From contig CP092874.1 in assembly GCA_030710605.1 (NCBI GenBank), positions 21,305,880-21,369,879 on the forward strand: a stretch of 64,000 nucleotides of DNA, given 5' to 3'. The stretch comes from Cordylochernes scorpioides. Lineage: Eukaryota > Arthropoda > Arachnida > Pseudoscorpiones > Chernetidae. Below are positions 42,805 through 53,800 of the stretch, piece after piece (position 1 is the stretch's first letter; every line of letters begins with the position of its first letter). Under the pieces are notes generated by a model. That model ran no database searches and was not told the DNA's origin. It saw nothing but the letters and a program-made list of their open reading frames with translations. Position numbers and translations under genes: made by a program.

Positions 42805-42985
42805 GTCCAATGCGGGATTCTATCCCGGTTCATGGCTATCGGAATAAAACGGTTTATACCGTCAGCCACCGACTTTTTTTTTTTTGGCTTATCCCTAGTA
42901 CACGTGGTACAGACCATTATAATCATGGTGGGTAGTTAGCGACTGCTTTTACTGTAAGTGCACCACATGTCTACACATGTGAAAA
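42805..42985 (-). repeat. tRNA-like SINE head next to a satellite unit
   Basis: Minus strand: GACGGTATAAACCGT (A-box-like) and CCGGGATAGAATCCCGC (B-box-like). The neighbouring 42895-42985 is a satellite-family unit of the GTAGTTAGCGACTGCTTTTA subtype, the same pairing as at 5040-5330 and 59550-59820. Confidence 0.55.
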
Positions 42986-43344
42986 TCAGTTCAACTTTTG
43001 CACTTACAAATCTTTCCTTCTATAAATTTTGAAATTATATTTCTCTCTCACTCTACGATTTTTATTTTAAATAAAATAGCGTTTTTGTAATATTTTTAAC
43101 ATAACAACAAACAAACTAACTAAAAAAAAAAGAAAAAGGTTATTACAGTGTTGCCGTATGATTTAGCAATTATATCCGCGATATATAATGATTTAAAAGG
43201 AACTATCTCAAGCATAGGATTTTTATTTTACACATAAAAACAAACTTCCCACTGTGTCCATACTGCGATGAAAAAATAGTTGGAGGGCTTGGCTCATCAT
43301 TGGGGAACACTCCCAATGGCTTTGTCAATTTAAACTACAAGACC

Positions 43345-44292
43345 AAGGGCATCTTTCCCTTTAAATATACATCAGAACAATGCATTATTGTTCATCACCC
43401 TACTAAAAAAACTTTACTAGTGGTGAGATAAAGGAGCCACAATACCAGAATTTTCCAAAACTGGCAATGTCGCTCATTCTTTATCATCATTCGTAAATTC
43501 TTCTTCTTTCTTATCTCCACTCAATCATATTAGGGTATCAAGCTTGTAGAGCTTGTTGATGGTGTCTGCCGGGGAAGAGTAGAGCTCATCAATGGATGAG
43601 TCAATACAGTCAATAATATGTTTTGGTGTGTGTGTCTGTGTCTTCTTCTTTCTTATCTCCACTCAATCATATTAGGGTATCAAGCTTGTAGAGCTTGTTG
43701 ATGGTGTCTGCCGGGGAAGAGTAGAGCTCATCAATGGATGAGTCAATACAGTCAATAATGTGTTTTGGTGTGTGTGTCTGTGTCTTCTTCTTTATTATCT
43801 CCACTCAATCATATTAGGGTATCAAGCTTGTAAAGCTTGAGACTTGTGATGGTGTCTGCCGGGGATGAGTAGAGCTCATCAGTGGATGAGTCAATACAGT
43901 CAATAATGTGTTTTGGTGTGTGTGTCTGTGTCTTCTTCTTTATTATCTTCACTCAATCATATTAGGGTATCAAGCTTGTAAAGCTTGTTGATGGTGTCTG
44001 CCAGGGAAGATTAGAGCTCATCAATGGATGAGTCAATACAGTCAATAATGTGTTTTGGTGTGTGTGTCTGTGTCTTCTTCTTTATTATCTCCACTCAATC
44101 ATATTAGGGTGTCAAGCTTGTAGAGCTTGTTGATGGTGTCTGCCGGGGAAGAGTAGAGCTCATCAATGGATGAGTCAATACAGTCAATAATGTGTTTTGG
44201 GGTTGTTGCAGGTTGAGAAATTAGTAAAGTGCTTTACTAGGGTGATTAATATAATGCATCGCTCTGAGGCATAATTAAAGGGAGAGGTGCCC
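43345..44292. mobile_element. Foldback element with a tandem core
   Basis: The ends CTTTCCCTTTAAATATACAT and ATAATTAAAGGGAGAGGTGC, with AATGCATT and CACCCTACTAAA / TTTACTAGGGTGA inner pairs, match the 11313 foldback family. The centre (43498-44210) is replaced by five tandem units of about 146 bases containing TCTCCACTCAATCATATTAG, GGTATCAAGCTTGTA and GATGGTGTCTGCCGGGGAAG. In DAAM intron 2, about 95 bases from exon 2. Confidence 0.8.
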
Positions 44293-44386
44293 CTCTAGGT
44301 ATATATAATATGTAAATATGATGATCCTATATCTACGTTTTTTTAATATAATAATTTAAAAAATAAAATTGTCGAAGACCACTTAC

Positions 44387-44476
44387 CATTTTCTTACTGA
44401 GGTAGAGTTGCCATTTCTTCTCTGGAGGGAGGTTATACATGACCTTCTTGTTGACCTCTGTCAGGTCGAGCTCCTC
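44387..44476 (-). CDS. DAAM: DAAM coding exon 2 (GTPase-binding region)
   Basis: Thirty codons in phase 0: [11 protein letters not shown], then the very conserved [10 protein letters not shown], then LSKKM. In DAAM proteins FSELV-x-ELDLT-x(n)[10 protein letters not shown] is one continuous block, and here exon 1 ends at FSELV and exon 2 resumes at EELDLT, so the splice reconstructs it exactly. The acceptor is CACAG/GAG with a short pyrimidine stretch and the donor is ATG/GTAAGT. The segment belongs to the formin GBD, which contacts Rho-family GTPases and relieves autoinhibition. Confidence 0.95.
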
Positions 44477-45138
44477 CTGTGAGACACACACAAAAAAAGA
44501 GCTATACCCTCTATCACCTATTTACATCTTGCCCAGAAGTCCTCCTCTACGTAGCGGGTGGAAGAAGCAGCACAAGTAAGGGACTGCCCTGTAGTACGGT
44601 GTCGTGAGCCGCTACGGTAACTGTGAACAGGGAACTCTGAAATGTGGCTGACTAAAGGGGCAATGGTACTCCTCCTTTCCATGGATGGACAAGACACCAA
44701 CCTATTTACATAGCGTTTTACGGTATGGTGATACATCGTGTAATTGCATAGCTGACTTATTGACATATCTTCGTAATATAAATTTACGTTGATTGAATCA
44801 ATTACCCTTTTTTGTTGAATTTATTCCTACGCTTTGGTCGACCGACTGATGCCATTTTTAAGGTCAACTATTACTTTGATGCGCTGTTGTTACCAATGCA
44901 TTCATAAAGATATGAAAACAAAACAGGTAGTGAGAGAGAGGGCGCTTGTCAACATTGAAAAATGCGACAGTGGGTCACCTTAACGTCAGAATAAACATAC
45001 AAAAAGGCTTATATATATTGAATTTTTTTAGTATTCAATTATATATGAATATATTTTTCTTACACAAAAAATGTTTTATAAAAGTAGATTCCAAAATCAC
45101 ACACACACACAATAATCCCTTATATAATATCATTTGAG

Positions 45139-45575
45139 AAAAAAATCCCATCATATGGAAAGAATTTCTTTAAAAAATATATAATTTGAGCTTTCGGGCT
45201 TTGAATACCTTCTACAGAAGTAAGATGAAATATAACACCCTTATACTAGGGGTCGGCAACCTTTTGAGACAGAAGAGTCAAAAATTACAATTTACAAAAT
45301 TTCAAAGTTTTTAAAGAGCCACAAAATTTTTTTTTCTTGCCAACAATAAATAGTACTCGCATAAATAGAGTTTTTATTTATGCGAATACTACACGCAGTT
45401 TCACATTCAAAGACGCAGCTTCACATCCATAGAGCCGCAGGTTGCTGACCCCTACCATAGTATAGGGTGTTATAGTTAACCTTACTTCTGTAGAAGATCT
45501 CCAAGCCCCGAAAGCTCGAGTCAAATTCTAAATTTTTTGTAAGAAATTCTTCCCACGTGATGGAATTTTTCCTCT
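45139..45575. mobile_element. Palindromic Penelope-like element interrupted by a hAT MITE
   Basis: Arms 45139-45245 and 45460-45575 are inverted: GAGCTTTCGGGCTTTGAATA and ACTTCTGTAGAAG on one side, CAAGCCCCGAAAGCTCGAG on the other. The centre 45246-45455 is the GGGGTCGGCAACC hAT-type MITE, inserted at the hairpin tip. Confidence 0.75.
45246..45455. mobile_element. hAT-type MITE nested in a palindrome
   Basis: GGGGTCGGCAACCTTTTGAG to GGTTGCTGACCCCTA, interior as at 7161-7363. Confidence 0.75.
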
Positions 45576-45942
45576 AAAAGTAGATTATCAAAATTGTTGA
45601 TATATTTTTTAATAGCTTTCTAATTCAATGATTAGTCAAATAGTCAGTAAATGACTTTATTATAATTTTATCATGTTATTTTATCTTACTTTTTATTTGT
45701 TGGGCAGTTGACGGATGGTAATGAGAAAGCTCTATCATTGAAAGAGATTTGGTGTCAGATGTTTTGGAGAGTGTAGGGATATTGTAGGGATTAGAGATAT
45801 GTTGGGAGTTAGAGTAGAGGAAAATATTAGAGACCGAGGTGATATGAATTTGTGGAGAAAGGAATGGAAAAAGGTTAAATAGATAGAAAAACTTTCGAAT
45901 GAGAAATTTCTAAAAAGAGTTGGGAGGAAGATAAACAAATAA

Positions 45943-46290
45943 TTAATGTTGTTGTCGTGTCCAATGAAGAGCCTCAGATGTCTCCATACATCTCTATCAC
46001 AGCAGTCGTTCTCTATCTTGGGTGTGTAAAGCTGCTGTTCTGGGTCAAATTTATGTTGTTGTTGTCGTGTCCAATGAAGAGCCTCAGATGTCTCCGTACA
46101 TCTCTATCACAGCAATGTCCTCTATCTTGGGTGTGTAAAGCTGCTGTTCTGGGTCCATGTCAATTTTATGTTGTTGTTGTCGTGTCCAATGAAGAACCTC
46201 AGATGTCTCCGTACATCTCTATCACAGCAATGTTTTCTATCTTGGGTGTGTAAAGCTGCTGCTCTGGGTCCATATCAATTTTCTGCGGCC
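45943..46290 (+). repeat. Minisatellite, three units of about 113 bases
   Basis: Units have GTTGTTGTCGTGTCCAATGA, AGATGTCTCC-TACATCTCTA and CTTGGGTGTGTAAAGCTGCT. The array leads into TTTCTGCGGCCATTGCTGGG and AATATGTGGGTAGGTGTTAG. It is inverted relative to 48590-49075. Confidence 0.85.
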
Positions 46291-46605
46291 ATTGCTGGGC
46301 ATGAGAATATGTGGGTAGGTGTTAGTTCCACACCAGGACAATTGTTGCATGACCTGTAGGTTCTTGTGCCATCTGAATGTATTGTAATTCCTTTGTAGTG
46401 TTTCGCAAATAATTAATGAAAAATAAGAAAGAGACAAAACTGGTGCTAGGATTATAAACTAAAAGAAGAAACTATTTGCTACATGATGGTTTAGAAGATG
46501 GTCTGGAGTCTGGAGGAAGAAGAGAATCCAAAGAGATGATACCACCAAGGATCGACCAAATAGAACGAGTGGCCAATAAGTTGGACAAAATGGAGAGGTC
46601 TATTT

Positions 46606-46783
46606 CAGGGGTCGACAAACCTTTGAGACGGAAGAGCCAAAAATTACCATTTACAAAATTTTATCAACAATAAATAGTACTCGCATAAATAATATTTACG
46701 TATGGAACTATATAAAGAATCGCAGCTTCACATATAAAGAGCCGCATTGGTTCGCTTGCCGCAGTTTGCCGACCTCTGGTCTA
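46606..46783. mobile_element. hAT-type MITE (GGGGTCGGCAACC family)
   Basis: AGGGGTCGACAAACCTTTGA at the left and GCAGTTTGCCGACCTCTGG at the right, with ACAATAAATAGTACTCGCAT inside. It sits about 175 bases beyond the 3' end of DAAM exon 1, inside intron 1. Confidence 0.7.
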
Positions 46784-46958
46784 TACGGCCGGCAGAACAC
46801 TAGGGAGGAAGGAGAAGAATCCAAGGACATGATATCATGACTAGTCAGCCATATCGCCAAATAGAACAAGTGGCCAATAAGATGAACAGAAGGGAGAGGT
46901 CTATACGGCCGGGAGGAAGATGTTTCCCAACACTTACAACCTGGGGGAAAGTACTTAC

Positions 46959-47153
46959 CACGAGTTCCGAGAACTTCTGGTCGAGATCCTCCCCCGACGG
47001 CATAGGGGGCAGGGGCGGTGAACTGGCCGGGGGCTGTAGGCTGACCACCCCACCCACCACGTGGTAGGTGATCTCGGGGGGCTCGCATCTGTCCGGGTCC
47101 AAGCACTGGCAGAGGTTGAGCAGCAGACGGTGCCGCTTCTTGGCTCCCGGCAT
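46959..47153 (-). CDS. DAAM: DAAM coding exon 1 (start codon and N-terminus)
   Basis: It encodes 65 residues beginning MPGAKKRHRLL. The motif PPEITYHVV (residues 25-33) followed by a proline-rich stretch, LPPMPSGEDLD and FSELV is the characteristic DAAM N-terminus just before the GTPase-binding region. The ATG at 47153-47151 is preceded by CCAAG, a reasonable initiation context, and begins a basic stretch typical of DAAM. The exon ends in phase 0 at GTG followed by GTAAGTAC, a consensus donor. A GTG four codons upstream is in frame but has no family support. About 25 bases before the ATG lies TAACAG/GTGAGC, which could be the donor of a 5' UTR intron. The exon is more GC-rich than its surroundings. 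Transcription would come from coordinates above 47153, where I see no clear core promoter. Confidence 0.92.
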
Positions 47154-47700
47154 CTTGGTCAACACTAGGTGCTGTCGTCACACGCTCACCTGTTAGCTGC
47201 CTGTGGTACATTGGCTTGTACAACACAAGCCGAGTAATACAACAAAGTGGAATAGGAATAAATCGAATTCGTAGATTGTGAAATAATTGCAGAGGATTTA
47301 AAAGCCATATATTAATCGGGATAATTGCAAAAAATAATCTTTATTAATTCGTGTCATGGTATACAAAACTTTATATAAGGTGTACATGGTGTACAAAACT
47401 ATAATAAATCTAACCAGGACTCTCATCTAATCCGTAGTGGATCATCTACGTCGAGTTAACACGTTCAATGGTATCACAGCAAAAGAAAACTCCGCCTTTG
47501 CCGGTCCCACGCCCGGATGAAAAAGGATGAGGTGGAGCAGTAACAAGCTCGCTAAAAAACCTGGGTTCAGCTGGCCTGGCTGATGGTACCTTGTAAGGGC
47601 TCCTGTTGTTAGATCTTAGATCACGTTTATTTTTTATTTACAAAAAGAAAAAACATCTCTCCCGTCAAAAAAAAAAGACACAAAAATAATCTTATATATA
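47154..47700. other. Region upstream of the DAAM start
   Basis: Should contain 5' UTR and possibly promoter. The minus strand has a possible UTR donor CAG/GTGAGC at about 47180. 47480-47605 is the dispersed repeat also seen at 11107. No TATA box, initiator or CpG-rich promoter can be singled out, so the real first exon may be further upstream. Confidence 0.4.
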
Positions 47701-47825
47701 CTCATGAACAAAACTTAAGGAAGTTTTACCTTTTAGCATGTATATCGGGACAATAACTCTGAAAGATATTACAGTGACTTTTATTGAAGACACACGAGAT
47801 AACCAAGTGTGAACAAAATTGACTT
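47700..47825 (-). mobile_element. Tc1-like MITE, truncated before an assembly gap
   Basis: ACTCATGAACAAAACTTAAG at the left with the usual GATATTACAGTGACTTTTAT body; the right half is missing. Confidence 0.75.
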
Positions 47826-47915
47826 AGGTTGAGAGCTACTTCAAACAACTTCCATCCAATGCATATTCTTCGTTATGAAATGTGTGTTGACTCTCGTGTT
47901 TGTCTATTGCGTTAT

Positions 47916-48015
47916 NNNNNNNNNNNNNNNNNNNNNNNNNNNNNNNNNNNNNNNNNNNNNNNNNNNNNNNNNNNNNNNNNNNNNNNNNNNNNNNNNNNNN
48001 NNNNNNNNNNNNNNN
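47916..48015. other. Assembly gap (100 N)
   Basis: Exactly 100 N, between DAAM exon 1 and the inverted minisatellite. Confidence 0.99.
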
Positions 48016-48589
48016 GATATAACCAGGATTCCTGAGGCCACGACGTACTAAAGTCGCCAACTATCCGGGTTGGTCTTTAGACTTCGCGTCTAATAGTGGG
48101 CATCCAGTTGATCATATGTCGCCAGGCTGTACTTGGGAATGTTCTGTAGGTCTTCAGAAGTAAATACGCTTATTCCTTGGAGAAGGTGGCTGTTTGGAAC
48201 CTTTAAAGGTGGTAGACGGGAAAGAATAAAGGAGAGTGTCAACAATTTTTGTCTTCCTGCTGGCAATGTGTACAGCTAGGCCTCACTGTCTTTGACATAT
48301 TACATGTGGGAATATGACAAAGATTGACAATATATAAATGTTCTATAAAAGACAATAGGTTCCGCAATACAAATTTCGGTGTAAATAGTCAAGAATATGC
48401 AACAAACAATGAAAAGAGAAAATCCACATATTATTCTCTTCCATACAGCGACTAATTAACTAATTTGAATGATCAGTTGATATCTTCTCGTCGTCGTTTT
48501 TATATTTCTTGGTCTTCAACTTTCCTTACGTTCTTTTCCATATAGCGTATCTAGAAGCAATAGTTTGTCCTGGTGTGGAACTAACACCT

Positions 48590-49075
48590 ACCCACATATT
48601 CTCATTTCCAGCAATGGCCGCAGCCTTGCAGAAAATTGACATGGATCCAGAACAGCAGCTTTACACACCCAAGATAGAGAACATTGCTGTGATAGAGATG
48701 TATGGAGACATCTTAGGCTCTTCTTTGGACACGACAGCAACAGAAAATTGACATGGACCCAGAAAAGCAGTTTTACACATCCAAGATAGAGAACGACTGC
48801 TGTGATAGAGATGTATGGAGACATCTGAGGCTCTTCTTTGGACACGACAACAACAGAAAATTGACGTGGACCCAGAAAAGCAGTTTTACACACCCAAGAT
48901 AGAGAACGACTGCTGTGATAGAGATGTATGGAGACATCTGAGACTCTTCTTTGGACACGACAACAACAACAGAAAATTGACATGGACCCAGAACAGCAGC
49001 TTTACACATCCAAGATAGAGAACGACTGCTGTGATAGAGATGTATGGAGACATCTGAGACTCTTCATTGGACTCA
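48590..49075 (-). repeat. Minisatellite, four units, inverted relative to 45943-46290
   Basis: AACACCTACCCACATATTCT and GCAATGGCCGCAG are followed by units with AAAATTGACATGGA(T/C)CCAGA, CTTTACACACCCAAGATAGA and GATGTATGGAGACATCT. One unit is open for about 40 codons, but stops differ between units, so I do not call a gene. The two inverted arrays flank DAAM exon 1 and the 47.9 kb gap. Confidence 0.85.
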
Positions 49076-49539
49076 ACAACAGAAGCAATATGATTTTTGT
49101 TTCTTTATGTTTAAAAACCTTCTAGGCCTGATTATCTTGGGATATATTAGAATAAATCCTGAAAAGATTGTGTTGGGAAATAAAAGCGACCTTTTGAAGG
49201 TCATCTGAAAAAATGATAATTGGAATGGGACATCTATTAAGAGAAAATAGATTGATGGAAGAAAGTTGTGGAGGGCAGAAAATAGACAGAAAGAGAATGG
49301 TAGGACACAAAAGAACTAAACTGATGGGTTGAATGAGGAAATTATGAAGAAATCAAGAGCTCAGGATTAAAAAGTATAAAGCTACAGGAGACCAGGATCT
49401 GCTCAAAAGTAGAGTAACTGAAGAAGACGACACGGCCTAGTCTAGCTCCAACAGATCAGATATCACCTAGGTATACATACCTCTTTTTGTTTGTTTGGTT
49501 AACCTAAATCCTTGGAGAATACCACTGCCCATATTGGAC

Positions 49540-49865
49540 TTACACTCATAGACAAAACTTAAGGGAGTTGTACCTTTTAGCTTGTCTATCGGAATTCAGG
49601 CGATAACTCTGAAAGATATTACAGTGACCTTTATTGAAGATACACGAATTAACCAAGTGTATATACATTCATGGACAAAACTTGAAGAAGTTGTACCTTT
49701 TAGCATGTATATCGGGATTCAGATAATAACTCTGTAAGATATTACAGTGAACTTTATAACCTTTATAACCAAGTGTGAATAACATTGTCTCTGTCTCCTT
49801 AAAAAAAAAAAAGCGACCGTTGACATCAAAATATAAAACTTTCCCAAGTTTTATTTATGAGTGTA
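49540..49865 (-). mobile_element. Tc1-like MITE, tandem dimer
   Basis: ACACTCATAGACAAAACTTA begins a partial unit; a second starts at ATTCATGGACAAAACTTGAA near 49666 and ends AGTTTTATTTATGAGTGTA at 49865. Same dimer arrangement as at 9233 and 53483. Confidence 0.8.
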
Positions 49866-50575
49866 AACCTGTTTTTCTTTACAATACCACTGGAGGTTAA
49901 TTTCTTGGAAATATTCACCAAGGAAGATTCCATCGCCAATAGAAAGGGGATATAGATCCATCGCCAGCTTAGATTGGCGATTTTCAGAAAGGTCTGGAAT
50001 CTTTGTAATTGTAAGGATGGGTAAGGTACAGAGAAGATGGTTCATTGTTCACAATGACAGTTAGAACATGTGTTTGGCCGGTTTCTCAATCATTGCGTAC
50101 TCAGCCTGTCTTTACGTAATCATCGGTTGTTGAGATGTATTCACCTTTGGTATTGGGTGGAATGAAGAACGATATTCTAGGCAGCCAATCCCCCCGAGAT
50201 GGCTGACGGTGAAGAAATGAAACCATCTAGATGATAAGGTAGATGGGTGTGAATCATCCAATCACGGTAGGTGCGGCTACGTTTCTCAAGATGTAGTGAC
50301 TCACAACATTCTACAAGTTGTTGCACACGCCACCGTTATACCTATGACCTCCATTTCTATAGTACTGGAGTATAACTTTATTGCAATAGTAGCGTCAATC
50401 AGGATCTCTAGGGTGGGAACCACGCGCAGTTTTTAAAAGGTAAAAACAGTGAGCAATTTCATGTTCACCTGATTCTCTTGCTCAAGTTCAACCACCTTAG
50501 TTGGTGCAAGTACCCAAAGAGACCACTGGTACTTTGTATGTAGCAATATGATTCTTCATTTGTAGACATGTGTTG
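49866..50575. other. Unassigned stretch
   Basis: No exon, TIR or tandem structure recognised. Slightly less AT-rich than its neighbours. Short open frames lack support. Confidence 0.4.
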
Positions 50576-50577
50576 TA

Positions 50578-51150
50578 TTTACAGTGCAAGCTGTCCCTCT
50601 ACCTACCATGATTATCATGGCCTGGTACTACATGTCTAGACATGTGGTGTACTTACAGTACAGCTGTTACAGCCCTCTACCCACCATGATGTCCTGGTAC
50701 TACATATGTAGATATGTACTTACAGTACAAGCTGTCACAACCCTCTACCCACCATGTTATCATGGCCTGGTACTACATGTGTAGACGTGTGGTGTACTTA
50801 CAGTACAAGCTGTCACAACCCTCTACCCACCATGTTATCATGGCCTGGTACTACATGTGTAGACGTGTGGTGTACTTACAGTACAAGCTGTCACAACCCT
50901 CTACCCACCATGTTATCATGGCCTGGTACTACATGTGTAGACATGTGGTGTACTTACAGTACAAGCTGTCACAACCCTCTACCCACCATGGTTATCATGG
51001 CCTGGTACTACATGTGTAGACATATGGTGTACTTACAGTACAAGCTATCACAGCCCTCTACCCACCATGTTATCATGGCCTGGTACTACATATGTAGATA
51101 TGTACTTACAGTACAAGCTGTTACAACCCTCTACCCCTGGTACTACACGA
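50578..51150 (-). repeat. Satellite array, reverse orientation
   Basis: Seven to eight units with GGCCTGGTACTACATGTGTA, GACATGTGGTGTACTTACAG and TACAAGCTGTCACAACCCTC, the reverse complement of the 20690-24400 satellite. Some units have TATGTAGATATGTACTT variants. Confidence 0.93.
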
Positions 51151-51346
51151 GCTTGGAATATATAACGTGCTCTATATATGTAAATATAAATGATACGTTA
51201 CTCTTACTACGTAATCCCCGTACTAGGTGATTGGAAGGTTAGAATTGAGGAAGAAGTAACTTCACAAGTTGGCCTACAGTATAAGCTATAAGTCTAAATC
51301 AAGAAATATGTGAAATTTGCACGATACGTTCTCTCCAACAGATATA

Positions 51347-51494
51347 TACAGATATCCCTGTAGAACACAACTGTAAATATTTTATCCTTAATTGGAAATA
51401 TTATTATTCCTTTTTGTTTATATGTCACTCATTTGCCTTTGTAACCATTGACTAAGTGTCAATAAAACATTTTGAATTGTCAACAAAAAATGTG
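51347..51494 (+). mobile_element. 5'-truncated LINE tail of the ORF1-only element's family
   Basis: TCCAACAGATATA flanks it at 51334-51346 and 51495-51507 (13-base target duplication). Its end, TAACCATTGACTAAGTGTCA, ATAAAACATTTTGAATTGTC, matches the tail at 23450-23500. Only 148 bases remain, all 3' UTR. Confidence 0.8.
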
Positions 51495-51677
51495 TCCAAC
51501 AGATATAGTCTTATATCACCAGAGTTATGTCTCACGAGATGGAACAAATAGAAACTTATTAATTTAAGGATAATTCTGCGACTCTTGACATTTCCAGAAA
51601 TATAAAACGATCTTTTCCTTTCAACACTATTCATTAATAACCAGAAAGCTTAGATTTTTGTTTCTCCTTTATTATTT

Positions 51678-52600
51678 ACTAGACGAAAGGCCCGGGCAAC
51701 GCCCGGGGTTTACCCGAGTGCGAATATATTTTAAAAACGTTGTCTTGGGTGGCCGCTATAGACAGGGTGGTCTGTATAGACAGGTGGATGTATCACACAG
51801 CTGACAATAGGTTTGCCTAGAGTGGCCGCTATAGACAGGGTGGTCTGTATAGACAGGTGGATGTATCACACAGCTGTAGAGTGGTCGCTATAGACAGGGT
51901 TGTCTGTATAGACAGGTGTATGTATCACACTGCTGATAACAGGGTTGCCTAGAGTGACCGCTATAGACAGGGTGGTCTGTATAGACAGGTGGATGTATCA
52001 CACAGCTGATAACAGGGTTGTTTAGGGTGGTCGCTATAGACAGGGTGGTCTGTATAGACAGGTGAATGTAACACACTGATGATAACAGGGTTGCCTAAAG
52101 TGACCGCTATAGACAGGGTGGTCTGTATAGACAGGTGAATGTAACACACTGATGATAACAGGGTTGCCTAAAGTGACCGCTATAGACAGGGTGGTCTGTA
52201 TAGACAGGTGGATGTATCACACAGCTGATAACAGGGTTGTCTAGGGTGGTCGCTATAGACAGGGTGGTCTGTATAGACAGGTGAATGTAACACACTGATG
52301 ATAACAGGGTTGCCTAAAGTGACCGCTATAGACAGGGTGGTCTGTATAGACAGGTGGATGTATCACACAGCTGATAACAGGGTTGTCTAGAGTGGTCGCT
52401 ATAGACAGGGTGGTCTGTATAGACAGGTGGATGTATCACACAGCTGATAACAGGGTTGTCTAGAGTGGTCGCTATAGACAGGGTGGTCTGTATAGACAGG
52501 TGGATGTAACACACTGCTGATAACAGGGTTGTCTAGAATGGCCGCTATAGACAGGTGTATGTATCACACAGCTGATAGCAGGGTTGTCTAGAGGGGGGCG
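51678..52600. repeat. 73-base minisatellite, about 12 units
   Basis: Units have GGTCGCTATAGACAGGGTGG, TCTGTATAGACAGGTGGATG, TATCACACAGCTGATAACAG and GGTTGTCTAGAG. Two main variants differ by GATGTATCACACAGCTG versus GAATGTAACACACTGATG. It is preceded by a GC-rich palindrome GCCCGGGCAACGCCCGGG at 51690-51707. Confidence 0.95.
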
Positions 52601-52645
52601 GGCAGGGAGGTCACGTGTTTGCTGGCAGCCAATGGGCGCGCATTC
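52601..52645. promoter_or_regulatory. E-box and CCAAT motif after the minisatellite
   Basis: GGGGCGGGCAGGGAGGTCACGTG followed by GCAGCCAATGGGCGCG: a GC box, CACGTG (52612-52617) and CCAAT (52629-52633) within 50 bases. No ORF or exon follows. Weak call. Confidence 0.25.
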
Positions 52646-53482
52646 TATCCGTGAGCTTCAGACAAACAGACAAACAAACAGACAGAATAAGGCAAATATA
52701 TAAGTAGATACACAAATAGTGCACAGGTAGTACGGGGCCATGATAATCATGGTGAGAATAAAATAAAAGGTGACACGACCGCTTGTACTGTTGGTATTGC
52801 TCATATCTTTGGATGTCACCAATCAGTCTAAAAAGTCCACTCTTCTTTAGTCCGATGTTATAGGTATGGAGAAAAGGTATTTTGTGATTAATCCAGGAAC
52901 AAATCACTGTGTAGATGGAACAGGACGAATTTCATGTTACTTTTGCTAATTTTTATGTTTTTCTATATGTACACAACATGTCCGTCTATGATTAAATAGG
53001 CAGATTCTAACTGCACACCTAAATGGACATTTTTATCTGACACAGCGCCATCTATCGGAATAAATATGAACTAAACGTTGATTTAGATTTATTCCAAGAT
53101 ATTGGGTCACCACATTTTTCTTGATTGAAAAGCCAATCGCGTACGTGTTTCGGATTGTTGGCCGCTCCAAAGCGGTTAGGGTATGCCAATTTATTTAATT
53201 TCATATCCAACTTTCTCTTACATTTTTACGCCTTTTGGCATGTCTGTCTACACATGTAGAAATAGTTTGAGTTTTGCCCTTAAAAGGTGCTAGAACCCCG
53301 TTTGGTTATCTGACCTTTTTGGTGACGTAGGACTTGTGCACGCATAAGGAGAAGAGGGCTTGGGGAAACAATTTACTCTTATTTCGAAAGAACTCGGCTT
53401 CAATCTGAATTTCGACTCCACGGATTGGTTGTTTAAAACGGCCAGTTTAAACTCACTTTCCCCCTTGTCAGTATCAAAGATT

Positions 53483-53800
53483 ACACTCATGGAGTAAACT
53501 TAAGGAAGTAGAAAGTGTATGCCGCCTATTGGCTTTTTTTTTTTTTGAAGGAGACAGAGGCTGTTTACACTTGGTTATCTCGTGTGTCTTCAATAAAGGT
53601 CACTGTAATATCTTTCAGAGTTATTGTCATAATCCCGATATACATGGTAAAGGTACAACTTCCTTAAGTTTTGTCCATGAGTGTATATACACTTGGTTAT
53701 CTCGTGTGTCTTCAATAAAGGTCACTGTAATATATTTCAGAGTTATTGTCCCGATATACATGCTAAAAGGTACAACTTCTTTAAGTTTTATCCGTAAGTT
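53483..53800 (+). mobile_element. Tc1-like MITE, tandem dimer
   Basis: ACACTCATGGAGTAAACTTA, a T-run and a complete right end TTTTGTCCATGAGTGTA at 53690, then a second right half ending TTTTATCCGTAAGTTG. Body GTGTCTTCAATAAAGGTCAC appears twice. Confidence 0.8.

Larger units (their letters stand above)
16854..47153 (-). other. DAAM: DAAM formin gene, 5' portion (8 coding exons)
   Basis: Gene-level entry. DAAM (Dishevelled-associated activator of morphogenesis) is a formin that nucleates and elongates unbranched actin under Rho-GTPase and Dishevelled control in planar polarity, muscle and neuronal growth. Eight exons at 46959-47153, 44387-44476, 39674-39742, 28780-28868, 20516-20651, 18631-18828, 16978-17192 and 16854-16920 sum to 1059 bases, exactly 353 codons, with no stop and compatible phases at all seven junctions. 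They cover the N-terminus and the GBD/FH3 (DID) region in family order. The remaining FH3, coiled coil, FH1, FH2 and DAD are not seen, so the gene continues past coordinate 1 or its next exon is in an assembly gap. All introns begin GT and end AG. Family assignment is from remembered conserved peptides, not a search. Confidence 0.93.

Noticed and set aside
47154..47165. Earlier GTG start for DAAM giving four extra residues
   Set aside because: Eukaryotic translation from GTG is unlikely, and the ATG at 47153 fits the family N-terminus.
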